Source: Spinacia oleracea (lineage: Eukaryota > Streptophyta > Magnoliopsida > Caryophyllales > Amaranthaceae). From it: a stretch of DNA of 64,000 nucleotides. Shown here piece by piece: positions 53,001 through 63,650 of the stretch. The notes under the pieces were generated by a model. That model had not been told where the DNA came from. It did not search any database and saw only the letters and a program-made list of their open reading frames with translations. Numbering within the stretch: the stretch's first letter is position 1; each line of letters begins with the position of its first letter. The stretch is from contig NC_079490.1 of NCBI RefSeq assembly GCF_020520425.1, positions 3,534,001 through 3,598,000 of the forward strand. Direction: 5' to 3'. The translations under genes and the position numbers were made by a program.

Positions 53001-53677
53001 AATCAACAAATTCAAGTGGGGCTTCGCCATTGGATAACATGCAGGTATAGTGGGAACATTAATCGAGGGCATAATGTACATCATGCACTAGCAATTTATT
53101 AAAATATTCATTTAAAATTAATCACAATATTACAAGTTTTTTTTTAATGGTTGATTTTATAAATAGAATTGACCATATGACGAGCCTAGATTGAGAAATT
53201 AAATAAAGGTTGACATGCCAATTACACGTCGTGTACGGTCACATGTACTATGGACGAAAATAGTTTGTCCAAACCCGACATACTTGAATCAAACTACGTA
53301 CCAATATGACAATAACCAATATAATAATATAGCCTAAAAAGTACGTAACATATTACAAGTCAGGTCACACCATGCGAGATGAGAATAAAAGATTATGTAT
53401 GTAAAAAGGAAAAAAGTGCATACCATGTGAACAACAACGGCTCGTCGAGATTATTGAAAACATTAACAACAATATTATTGTTGGTTGTGGTATTCAAATT
53501 AGGTCCCGGAAATTGGCCATTAATAAGGATAACTTGTTGTGGTACACCTAGAGGAGAAAGTGTACCATATGTAACTTTCCAATCATAAAACAAGTAAGGA
53601 TCTTCAGCCTTTGCAACCATTGATATCATACATAATAGAAATGGTAAAATTGAGAAATTCATCGTCATTTTAACCAT
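50067..53677 (-). CDS. SKU5-similar (monocopper oxidase-like) protein, pollen Bp10/NTP303 type
   Basis: Four exons on the minus strand: 53,677-53,424, 52,851-52,246, 51,577-51,065 and 50,367-50,067. They total 1,674 bp (557 aa) with consistent phases. It starts with a signal peptide (MTMNFSILPFLLCMISMVAKA, about residues 4-24; either of the first three Met could be the start) and contains three cupredoxin domains. Motifs: NGQFPGPNL, TWAGIQQRKNSWQDGTLGT, YPKSWAAILLTFDNVGMWN and the C-terminal PKPYTP. The His clusters of true multicopper oxidases are absent, as is usual for SKS proteins, so oxidase activity is unlikely. No GPI signal is seen. SKS proteins act in the apoplast in directional growth and pollen tubes. 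Confidence 0.93.
50602..50857. mobile_element. hAT-type MITE in SKS intron 3
   Basis: Terminal inverted repeats TAGGGGTGAGCAA and TTGCTCACCCCTA, with the pair continuing inward as GGGTACCTGGT / ACCAGGTACCC. The interior is rich in GGTTCCNGG and ACCGAAACCG words. The 8-bp flanks agree only at their right half (AAGGTGAC and TGAATGAC). Confidence 0.7.
51665..51860. repeat. Dispersed GGGCCG/CACGAG repeat in SKS intron 2
   Basis: Contains CGGGCCGATGCACGG, CGGCCCGACAC and GCACGAGCACGAG. It is the inverted counterpart of the blocks at 29,940-30,115 and 38,010-38,320. Confidence 0.5.
52875..53032. mobile_element. Candidate hAT MITE in SKS intron 1
   Basis: The left end CAGTGGCGGA and right end TTCGCCATTG are an inverted pair with mismatches. 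The 8-bp flanks AATGACAT and GATAACAT agree at 6 of 8 positions. Length is 158 bp. Confidence 0.5.
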
Positions 53678-53737
53678 TTCTAGTTTTTGAGAAGAAAATC
53701 AATCTTAAGATTTATTTTAAAATTCTTTTTTCTTCTT

Positions 53738-53750
53738 GATTTATATATGA
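53738..53750 (-). promoter_or_regulatory. TATA box of the SKS gene
   Basis: On the minus strand CATATATAAATCA lies about 60-70 bp before the start codon, suitable for a start site near 53,710 and a short A-rich leader. Confidence 0.55.
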
Positions 53751-54051
53751 GAAATGGTGAATTTATTTGTGATTACAAGTTTTTAGTTAGCTCAAAAATT
53801 GTCTGTTTTTTTTAATAATATTCCCTAATATCACGTTCCCCCTTCCAATGCATCTTCTATTTTGAGTTTCTCGAATTTTTATTTTCTGTCAAATAATCAT
53901 AGAATTCTATAATTGTCAACAATTGTAGAATTATTAGTTGTACGTGGGATTTTGACTTAACATGTTTTCAACTCTTTTTTCTATGAATGTTTTCACCTCT
54001 TTTTTCTAACTTTGAAATAAAAAAGAGGGATGCTAGATTAAAGGTCGCATA
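53751..54051 (-). other. SKS upstream region
   Basis: AT-rich promoter-proximal sequence with a duplicated TTTTCA(A/C)CTCTTTTTTCTA (about 53,965 and 53,990). No gene. Confidence 0.4.
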
Positions 54052-54354
54052 CTGCCTCCGTTTCATAAATATGTTTACAATTACTATTTGCACAAAATTT
54101 AAAACAAAAGTAGAAAAATTGGTTAAATATAATAGATTATGGATAAAATAAGAGAAATACGTAAAAAGGAGGTTGGGTGTAAGGAAAAAATAAATAAAGT
54201 AAGAGAAAGTGAGTGGAAAATTGTAAATGATGTGGAATAAAAAGGGTAAGTTAGTAAATTTTCATGTCCAAAAAATAGAATAGAGTAAAGCATAAAAAAC
54301 ATTATAAAACGGACCAAAACGAAAAGTGTAAAAATTATTTTGAAACGGATGTAG
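54052..54354. mobile_element. Stowaway-type MITE
   Basis: The left end CTGCCTCCGTTTCATAA and right end TTTTGAAACGGATGTAG form the CTCCCTCCGT-type inverted pair. TA is duplicated at 54,050-54,051 and 54,355-54,356. Length is 303 bp. Confidence 0.75.
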
Positions 54355-54679
54355 TACTATAAGAATAATAATTAAAGAGTTGTCTTTGTAGTTTATGTTG
54401 TGGGCAAAATTACCACCTTTCATTAGGTTTTATCCAAGACTATCCCACATCTGTAATACCTTTTAGGTATGAACTATGAAGTATAGTGGGAGTATATTAT
54501 ATTATTACAGTTTTATTCCCTTCGTTTTCCTAAGTTCTACTCGATCACTTTCTGTCTTAAGGTATTCTTCTAACTCTATTATATTTACTAATTCATTTAT
54601 GTGCCATGTAGAACTCTCCTATTTATGTCATGTCATCCACTCACCAAGGTTATATGATGTTATTGACAACCAAAAATCA

Positions 54680-54750
54680 ATACAATAAGGTTCGAACACA
54701 AGACCCCACGTTTGGAGAATAACTCTTATTATCATCTTAACCAACCATTA
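54680..54750 (-). mobile_element. tRNA-like SINE head
   Basis: On the minus strand A-box-like TGGTTGGTTAAGATG and B-box-like GTGTTCGAACC lie at tRNA spacing. No clear tail. Confidence 0.45.
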
Positions 54751-55159
54751 ATTGTTGATTATCCATGCACATTAATTTATAAACACATGTTAACATGAAG
54801 TCTAAAACAACTAAATCTTTATGTTACCTTTTATTTTTTTTATGCAATATATTGGAATAAAAAATACGAAGTAGCAATTAAAATATTAGCGGAACAATGA
54901 ATTAAACATGATATATATCATAAGTCTCATAAGCATCAACTACATAAATGATTAATTTGAAGCACGTAGTTCCATTAGAGATCGAATAAACTAAACGAAT
55001 TGTAAGATGATCTAACTGGAAATTATTTGGCTGATAAATGACGTAACGTACATGTGTAATTGATGAACTCGATGAATTTTTTCACTTTTATGGACTAAAT
55101 GAATTTTGGTGAAATATTGAGTTGAAAAAGAATCTTTAATTTTAATTATTCAAAGTAGC

Positions 55160-55189
55160 AACCGGGGCATCGCCCGGGCCACACACTAG
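55160..55189 (+). mobile_element. Helitron 3' terminus
   Basis: A perfect GC-rich hairpin (CCGGG/CCCGG around GCATCG) is followed by CCACACACTAG and then T, typical of a Helitron 3' end on the plus strand. No matching 5' TC end was identified upstream. Confidence 0.6.
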
Positions 55190-55544
55190 TTAATTTCATA
55201 AATGTTTTTATTTTCAGGGGTCTTACTATGGGTAGATCTGACATCATTCTCGAGTTTGCACCAAGGATCACTAACAAGCTAGGTAGCGGATAAATTTGCA
55301 CCAAGGCTAGGGATGCACATGGTGTGCAAAGGTATCTTGCACACCACCTATTAAATTTTGCCACCTCACAAATCCCACTAAAAAAAGAGAGGGAAAAGCT
55401 TTGTGAAAATAGTATTTTGGGCGGCAATTTTTTTCACTGATTTGCGCCATTCTGTTCTCTTGAGCGGGATGTAATTGCGCCAACATACACATTTTCGTTT
55501 TTGCGCCAAAACAATTTTCCACCTCAACTTTCATCTTTCACCTC

Positions 55545-55635
55545 AACTTTCATTTTTCACCTCTGGTTTTCCATTGAAGAGGAATTTTCATCTTTCATTT
55601 GAAGAGGAACTTTCATCTTTCATTTGAAGAGGAAC
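55545..55635 (+). repeat. 26-bp tandem repeat
   Basis: About three units of TTTCATCTTTCATTTGAAGA(GGAACT), the first degenerate. It follows two shorter CACCTCAACTTTCAT copies. Confidence 0.7.
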
Positions 55636-56847
55636 TGCAAAGCAAAGAAAATATTTCTGGTTTTTATTTCTAAAGTGAATGCAAATTATGTGATTATTCT
55701 TCCCACTATGAATTTCTATTTATCTTTATATTTTCCGCCATTTTCGAAGCTTGTAACTATGTCAATGAGGTGAAACTTCCATGTGTTTAATAATGCATAT
55801 AACATGTTTGATGAAATTACCAAGAGAGTTTCATTTTGTTTTATTAAGATTTAATTAGTTTCAATTGTGATATACTGGGTGTAAGAAGGTGTAGAAGAGA
55901 ACTAGATATGTAATGTGTTATTATTCGACTTTTCGAAACTGGAAATGATGAATTGTTAGTGACAATGGCTGCTTTGTTTAGTTAAGTGACAATGGGATGT
56001 TGAAGCTACATGAAATCGTATGAGTTATGTTTATGATTCTATAAATTGAATAAAAGATACTCACAAATGTATTTTGATTTTAGAGTTTGAATAAAATATA
56101 CTCTCTCACATAAAACCAGAAGTAAAAAAACCAGATAGAAAAAAAGAGGAATTTTTTTTTTAACCATTCAGTAGGATCGAACACGGGTTTACCGTAGTAA
56201 AGAGATGATTAAGTAACCAATTTAGCAGGGGGTATCAGCACAACATAGTAAGCTATGAAAATTTTTATATGACGGATTAACAAATGAAGTTAATAAGAAG
56301 TTTGTGTATAAACTTGTAATGCTCCCACAAATTCAAACATGAACTCCTCAAATATAAATTTTATTATTAACAAAATAAATCAAAATAAAAATAAAACTAT
56401 TTTCTCCCAGTTCCCCTTTTTGTGCATTACGAATCGAACTTGGGTTCATAATTCAACATATCTATAACATGTGGTAAATACTCAAGTGGCGAAGTTAATT
56501 CATTTGCCAAGCCTTCACGACTTATTTTATTATTGTATTGTATTATAGGAAAAGGTGTGGTCATAATAATCCTATTGTATAAAAACGCTTATAAAATTTT
56601 CTAAAGTACTAATGCCATCGTAACAGATGATTTTGCAATGATACTTCCATAAAATACGATAACAACTTAAACCATCTACTTTAACATGAATTATGATGTC
56701 GTGGAATCACCTCCAATTTTAAGTACATCAAAAAACAAATAAAATCATAATTTTAAATAGATGAAAAGAATTTATGTTTAAACTATAGACGTGTTGATAC
56801 CCATGCATGCAACATGAACAATTTTTTATTTTTAAAATCAGTACACT

Positions 56848-57410
56848 AGTTTATGGGATCATCCTTTTTAAAAGAATCCGTATTTGAATGGTCAAATTAA
56901 TTTGTATTGCAAACTAGACGTGCTGATACCCCTTTGTCATATTGGTTACTTGAACACTTCCTAAACTTCATAGAACACCAAGGTTCGAATCCTAACAAGA
57001 CCTTAGGATTTTGTTTTTTTTAATATCACATGTTTTATGGGATCAATATTTACATAAAGAAATCAAATACATTTTTTACGTTTTTTTCCCTATCTAAATA
57101 TTGTTTGATCCTTTTAAAACAAAATAGATTTTACGTAGAATATACCCCTCCAAAAAATTAGTGCAACTTTGATCAAAATGAAAATAGTTTCAAACGTGCA
57201 TATAATTTATTCTCACAGCCCCCCACTTATAAATAAAATTCATAATAAAATTTCAAATTAGGAATTTTTTTCATATAATTTTTTTTTATATCACATATTT
57301 ATGGGATCAATATTTACATGACGAAATCAAAATCGATAAAACCACAATCATTATGGCTTTTATTTATCCTATGTACTACAAACCCTTTCAAAGAAACTAA
57401 AATCATGTTG
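56848..57410. repeat. Left arm of the MULE (modules A-B-C)
   Basis: Matches the right arm in inverted orientation. Examples are GACGTGCTGATACCCCTTT at about 56,917 and its reverse complement at about 63,171, and ACCACAATCATTATGGCTTT at 57,341 versus 63,333. A second partial A start (GACGTGTTGATACCC) lies at about 56,788, outside the paired region. Confidence 0.75.
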
Positions 57411-57611
57411 TATTTTGTTAACCGATTTTTTAAAAAAGTTATAAGATAAAAACTTTTAAACATCTTTTTTAAATAAAATATTTTGACTAATTCGCACTTA
57501 ACCCTTTTTTTTTAAAAAAAAAGTTCATGAAGATTGAACGCTTGGAATGATACCACCTTCACGAACTATATTCTCCAACTTAATGAAATACATCGAACAT
57601 GAAACCCTTCG

Positions 57612-57740
57612 TGTTTAATATGATATTCAATAAACTTAAAGCTACTATTCGCGTCAAGAATTAAAAAAACGCTTACTATTCAGGTTTAATATGATATTCA
57701 ATAAACTTAAAGCTACTATTCGCCTCAAGAATATAAAAAA
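57612..57740 (+). repeat. 72-bp tandem duplication in the MULE
   Basis: GTTTAATATGATATTCAATA starts at 57,612 and again at 57,684, with TAAACTTAAAGCTACTATTC in both. Non-coding, downstream of the transposase gene. Confidence 0.8.
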
Positions 57741-58040
57741 AAAAACGTATAGCTTTACTGTTCTTGTGCTTGTTATGTGGAACATATATATTTTTACACT
57801 ATTCTGTGTGATTGGTAATTTATTGTATGATACCATATTAACAAATATGATCTTATAACATCATATAATACCTTCAACAAAAAAAAGCTACCTTAGGGAA
57901 GCTTGGAACACATGGAAATAAACTGAAAAATTAGGTAGCATTGTGGTGCCCATTGTGACAAGACTACAAGACGTATTAGTTGCAACATTTGATCACTTCT
58001 TAATAAAAGTGATCCTATTAAAACAACAATCATGATAATA

Positions 58041-58240
58041 TAGCTAGATGATGGTGATTCCAAAACACAGTAGTCAACAAAAATATTCAGTACATCAAAA
58101 CATGATAATGTAAATTATAAAAACTAACACAACAACACTTGTAAAATCAAAAGAAGGAAAATGGTATAGCTAGATAATGGTGATTCCAAAACGCAGTTGT
58201 CAACTAAAATATCCAGTACATCAAAACATGATAATGTAAA
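58041..58240 (+). repeat. 126-bp tandem duplication at the transposase 3' UTR
   Basis: TAGCTAGATGATGGTGATTC at 58,041 recurs with one change at 58,167. Both are followed by CAGTACATCAAAACATGATA. The second unit abuts the transposase stop codon. Confidence 0.8.
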
Positions 58241-58245
58241 TATTG

Positions 58246-61200
58246 TCAAAAGCCTGGACGCATAGCTGAATATTGGTTTGATCCTTGCGACATGTATGAC
58301 TGTGAAAGCTGTTGCGGATTCCTCACGCTGAAGTTGGGATAACCTCTTCCAAGTGGTTGCTGGTTCAGATATATATTCGGACGATAATTACTGCTGCTGG
58401 GTGCGAAAAAGTTAGGATTGTATCCCGGATTGATAAAATTTCCGCCGTAATATTGATATCCACCGTAGTAAGAATCAGTTACACCAGCACTTCTACCAGC
58501 ATCAACATGGCCTTGTTCTCCATTTGGCAATGCCTCATCATTCTCCTTTGCAAAATCGAACACAAAAGAGAAAATTCAATCAAAAAAACAGAATAATATG
58601 TTATGCAATATTATGATTTCTATACTTTGTATTAGTATTTGTACCACAATATTCTCGTCGTACTTGTATAAAATATAAAATAAACCCTATATATACATAT
58701 AATAACAGAAAAAGATTCTATATATACAATAATTAATCTTTAAAAACAAGAATGAAGAACATAAACCCTTTTATATGAAAAAATTAGCTAGCATAAATAG
58801 ATTATGTATATAATATTGTAACATCGCAAAAACTAGAATGATTTATTTTGATGGACTACAATTTATTTTCTTTATTTGAGGTGTAGTCTAACGAATGGAA
58901 TTAAAAGATCATACCTCGTCCATATCCTCGTCTGTGTCGTGCACAACATTTTTTCGCCTTTTCCTTGTTTTTTTCTCAGCTGGGTGCTTTTTCCTTTTCT
59001 CTTGAGCCCTACCTTTGCCTCTTTGGTCTATCGGATCTTTACTGGCCCCTTCAACTGGCACTGCGGAGCGTTCGAGGTGTTGTTTATTGTTTTCCTTTGG
59101 CCTTATCCTACGGCGGCCAAACACCCTCTTACTCGAAGGGTCCCACCAGTCCATAAAATCATCACCATCAGTCCTCTTAATACCAATTGTATCTTCGAGA
59201 CTCTCACGCATTTTTTCAGTGGCTTCCATAAAAATCGAGAGTGTCTCACTATTGTGCAGTGCCAACGTAGAAATGTAGTTGTTCCGTTTTGCTACCTCCC
59301 TACTGTTTTTCACTTGGGTTGAGTCATTTGGGTCATAATACTCAACCTTGATACTCTCGTAATCCCTAACTACGTTTTTCCTCCATCTAGTCAAAATGTA
59401 CTTATCAGGTATAGAGTTGACATCCTCACAATGAATCGCACGAATGATGTGCCTGCACAAAATTCCCCGAAACTCAAAAAGCATACATGAGCAAGTAAAC
59501 TCACCCATTTCTTTGTCAATGGTAACCTGAAAAGTCTTCTGCTTTGCTTTATGTACGGGGATTGGGATCTTCTCCACCGCATCATATAAGATTTTTGTGC
59601 CGTCACGGCCAGTACTCACAATATTTGTGTGCGTCAGACCCATCACCTCACCCCTCACCTCTTTAAACTTTGTATTGGTGTATGCCTTGCAGAACACTAC
59701 CTCCGCAATTAGGGTGTTGTTATAAGTATATGGTTTATTTTGTGAGTCGAGATGTAACTTCTTTTCCTCTTCCACTTTTCCTCTAAGAGCTGCCTCAAAT
59801 TGCTTCATGAATTGTATCAAACACGTGTTTAAGCCTACATATGTTTTGAAAAAGCGGTTCATTCCTTCACTCCTTTGTGACGATGACATTCCAGCCCAAA
59901 ATGAGCTCCGCCAATAACCAGGGGCCCAACTGGCCCGAATACGATAAGTTTCATTTATCCATTTGTCGTTCTGTAACCCAAATTTCGTAACCATGGATTT
60001 CCATGCATCATCAAATTCTTCGATGGTCAGTGTGTCGTGCACGACTACTTGAAAATCTTTATCTATTTCTTTCCAGCTCGAATATTTGCCCAAGTTTCTG
60101 CTTGCATTCTGCATAATATGCCAAACACATAACCTATGCGGCACACCAGGAAATGCAGTCTGGACTGCCTTTCCAATAGCCTTACACTGATCGGTGATGA
60201 TGCCCATTGGGGGTTTTCCCATACACTGCAGCCATTGTTCGAATACCCAAACAAATGATTCTGCATCCTCGTAGGTTATTAGGGCAGCACCAAGGACGAT
60301 TGATGAGCCGTGATGATTGCAACCAATAAAAGGAGCAAAAGGCATTTTGTACCTGATAAATAAAGTTAAAAGATATATTATTCGCATCATTGTTGTTACT
60401 TATCCAATCAACAACGTCAATGTTTAGTAAATATAAAATGATCCGTTAAATTAACATATGATGTGTTTTAAATGACAAATAAGTTTATGAAACATAAATG
60501 ATACTAACACGATTCTATAAATTGTAACTTAATCCATTTTCATTAATAAACATATCCTATAAATGATAATCTAATGTATTTTAAATACAGATGCTACGTT
60601 CAATATTTATTAAATACAAATGATCCTCTAACATAAAATATGATGTGTTTTAAATGAAAAAGAAGTTTATGAAACATAAATGATACTAATACGATCCTAT
60701 AAATTATAACTTAATCCATTTTCAATAATAAACATAAATCATCCTATAAATGATAATCATTCGTATTTTAAATACAGAAGCTATGTTCAATATTTAATAA
60801 ATACAAATGATCCTCTAAAATAAAATATGATGTGTTTTAAATGAAAAAGAAGTTTATGAAACATAAATGATACTAATAAGATCCTATAAATTGAAACTTA
60901 ATCCATTTTAATTAATAAACATAAATCATCCTATAAATGATAATCTAATGTATTTTTAAATACAGATGCTATGTTCAACTTTTTTTCAAAAAAATAAAAA
61001 TTATAACTGTTTATAAAACATTAATGATCCCGTAAATGTTAAAATGGTGTTTTTTCAAAAAATATATATCATGTAGGATACATGTATCATGCCTGTTGCA
61101 TAGGAAAGTTGTATCAAATGTGATAATATCTCCAAAATCTTTGTATTGTGCCCTGCACCTTGCATCAGCCCAGAAAACGTTCAAGAGCTTCCCTTCTTTA

Positions 61201-62225
61201 TCCGTTTGGATTGCACTGTAGAAGTCTTTATTGAATTCATGCATTTTCTTAAAGTGTGCTTCAACAGCAGCTGCATCACCTCCAAAAATGGTACGCCTAC
61301 GTTCCAAGTTCACTGCATTTCTCAGGTCGCGGTGATTGTATGATACATTTGCATGTCCTCCACTCCCAATCACAAGCGAGTTAAAGCTCTTATTCAAAGA
61401 TATCCCAGCTGCATCATTCAGAACCATCTTTTGAAAAGATTGTTCATCAATACATCGATAGTTCGCCATTAGCCGGGTGTGATCCGGATAAAGATCATGA
61501 TTGTGAGACAAATCACAATGCTTGATTACCATCATGTCATTCTCTAGCCGCGCATCTACAAACACCTTACACCCCGTAACTTTAGTTCTTTCCCCCCTTT
61601 TCGGGGCTCCTTTGTTACAAATAAATCGAATCCTTCTCATCATATGATACATGGGCTCTTTATCCCCTACCCCCTTTTTGTTAACTCCTTCTTCACGGTA
61701 CTCATGTATTAATGAACTTGATCTCACAGAGAACTCAAAACCTTTATTATACGCATACTTATGGCAGTAATCAGCAAATTCATTGCCCGAAGTAAAGGAC
61801 ATCCCCACAGTTGGGATTTTATCAACATGGTTTACGGATGGCTCCTCATCCTCCTGAGCCTCCTCATCCTCCTGAGCTACCTCATCCTCCTGAGCCTCCT
61901 CGCCCTGTTCCACCACATCATTTGAAGACAACTCAATGGCCTCCTCGTCCACCTCAGCCTCCTCCACAACATCATATGTACGAAGCTCCTCGCCCTTTTC
62001 CACCACATCACTTGAAGACAACTCAATGGTCTCCTCCACACATTCATTTAGGTCTATATTGAAATTTGTAGTTACATTGTCATCATTAAACTGATTCTCC
62101 AGTGCGTTATCATGCACGGCTTGGTTTGATGTCTCTCCACGCAAACGAAGCTCTGCCATATCATCTAACACTTCATTTAGGTCTATATTCACATCTTTGC
62201 GTGAAATGTGGGAATCAGTCTTCAT
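58246..62225 (-). CDS. FAR1-related MULE transposase
   Basis: Three exons on the minus strand: 62,225-61,093, 60,352-58,915 and 58,545-58,246. They total 2,871 bp (956 aa), in phase. Intron 1 has a GC donor (AACAG then GCATGA); intron 2 is GT-AG. Order: acidic N-terminus with NIDLNE at residues 13-18 and 56-61 and repeats of SS(S/N)DVVE(K/Q)GEE and AQEDE; FAR1 DNA-binding domain about 150-246; MULE DDE core with D371 (FDTTF), D432 (IITDQ) and E540 (RSEGMN); SWIM finger C665, C667, C677, H679; a basic nuclear-signal-like KKTRKRRK; a Tyr/Asn/Gly-rich tail. All catalytic residues are present. It lies between long inverted repeats, so I call it a transposase rather than a domesticated FAR1/FHY3 regulator. 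Confidence 0.85.
60420..60985 (+). repeat. ~185-bp tandem repeat (three units) in transposase intron 1
   Basis: Units start near 60,428, 60,611 and 60,798. Shared words are TAAATACAAATGATCC, ATATGATGTGTTTTAAATGA, AAGTTTATGAAACATAAATG and AACTTAATCCATTTT. The array nearly fills the 740-bp intron. Confidence 0.85.
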
Positions 62226-62634
62226 TTCACTGTGGTGATTGTAAGATAAGGTGTAAGATAGTCATGAATTGACAATATAATCTTATGGCTTACAAAAAAG
62301 TACATAAAATAATAGGCACCATAATATTACTTTACGAAAATATCGATTCATCACCTTAATGAACAATTTTCACATCATTCAAATTACGTCTATTAAATCA
62401 AAATCGCAATATAAAAAATGATAATAATATCTAATTAACATTAATAAGTTATTAAAATGTTACAGTTCTCACCCGGCAATGGAAGCCGGAAGTATACGCC
62501 AGAAAAAGTTGTCGTCGGTTCTATCGTTGTGGGCCTTGTGGCAGCTAGTACTTCACGGCAAGGAGAGAAAATTTTACAGTACTCTAAAACCCCAAGATGA
62601 AGTTTGAAATTTTATCATGAATTATATTTATATA
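62226..62634 (-). promoter_or_regulatory. Transposase promoter, 5' UTR and 5'-UTR intron
   Basis: On the minus strand a TATA box (CTATATAAATATA) lies at about 62,619-62,634. A leader follows, with a donor (TGCCGG then GTGAGAAC) near 62,473 and an acceptor (CACCACAG) near 62,236, 11 bp before the start codon. This implies a ~240-bp intron in the 5' UTR. Confidence 0.55.
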
Positions 62635-63620
62635 GGGACAATGTGACGTTTAAACTACTTCTTGGGAAATAGTGTTAATAAATTATATATACGTTTGAAC
62701 TATTTGAATTTTGATCGTTCATGTACGAATTTTTTGGAGGGGTATATTTTAACTAAAATCTATTATGTTTTAAAGGGATCAAAAAATATTTAGTTATGAA
62801 AATATATTGATCCCATAACATGTGATAACATGACAAAAAAAATTCTAAGGTCAAATTTTAACATTTTGATCCCATAATTATGAATTTTATTTATAAGTGG
62901 GGGGCAGTGTTTAATGTGACGTTTAAACTTCATATGGGAAATAGTGGTAATAAATAAATTATATGCACGTTTGAAACTATTTTAATTTTGATCAAAGTTG
63001 CACGAATTTTACGTAAAATTCGTAAAATCTTTTTTGTTTTAAAAGGATCAAACAATAATTAGATAGGAAAAAAACATTAAAAAAACAAAATCCTAAGGTC
63101 TTATAGGATTCGAAACCCAGTGTTTCATGAAGTTTAGGAAGCGTTCAACTGTTCAAGTAACCAATATGATAAAGGGGTATCAGCACGTCTAATTTGCAAT
63201 ACAAATTTATTTGACTTAATAACGGATTCTTTTAAAAAGAATGATCCCATAAACTAATGTACTGATCGATTTAAAAAAATACAACATGATTTTAGTTTCT
63301 TGGAAAGGGTTTGTAGTACATAGGATAAATAAAAGCCATAATGATTGTGGTTTTATCGATTTTGATTTCTTGATGTAAATATTGATCCCAAAAATATGTG
63401 ATATAAAAAAAAAAAAAAATTATATGCACGTTTGAAACTATTTTTATTTTGATCAAAGTTGCACGAATTTTTTGGAGGGGAATATTTTACGTAAAATCCT
63501 TTTTGTTTTCAAAAGGATCAAACAATATTTAGATAGGGAAAAAAACATAGAAAATGTATTTGATTTCTTTATGTAAATATTGATCTCATAAAACATGTGA
63601 TATTAAAAAAAAAAAAAATC
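62630..63620. repeat. Right arm of the MULE (B-A-C-B with a third B copy)
   Basis: Three direct copies of module B lie at about 62,630-62,860, 62,880-63,080 and 63,415-63,620. Each has (A/C)ACGTTTGAA(A)CTATTT, TTGATCAAAGTT-like and GGATCAAA(C)AATATTTAG-like words. Modules A (63,090-63,260) and C (63,280-63,370) lie between the last two. This is more modules than the left arm has. Confidence 0.75.
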
Positions 63621-63650
63621 CTAAGTGTTTTATGAACATTTTTTTTGAAG

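Larger units (their letters stand above)
54355..56850. other. Intergenic region between the SKS promoter and the MULE
   Basis: Holds a SINE-like head (54,680-54,750, minus), a Helitron 3' end (55,160-55,189), a small 26-bp tandem repeat (about 55,545-55,635) and a further tRNA-like fragment at about 56,155-56,235 (minus; B-box-like GTGTTCGATCC). No protein-coding gene is supported. Confidence 0.5.
56840..63620 (-). mobile_element. Mutator-like (MULE) transposon with modular inverted ends
   Basis: Two multi-hundred-bp arms flank a FAR1/MULE transposase gene. Left modules: A (about 56,848-57,000), B (57,001-57,240) and C (57,300-57,410). Read as reverse complement from 63,620 inward, the right arm runs B, C, A, B, and then a third B (62,630-62,860). 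Left B-C pairs with right 63,280-63,620, and left A-B pairs with right 62,880-63,260, at roughly 85-90% by eye. The outer limits are therefore uncertain, and no 9-11-bp target duplication was found. An intact transposase with long inverted ends suggests a recently active element. Confidence 0.75.

Noticed and set aside
56420-56520. Possible tRNA or SINE near 56.4 kb
   Set aside because: Only a weak B-box-like AAGTTCGATTC on the minus strand and no convincing A box or fold.
61811-62062. Pro/His-rich plus-strand frame
   Set aside because: Antisense to the acidic Glu/Asp repeats of the transposase N-terminus.
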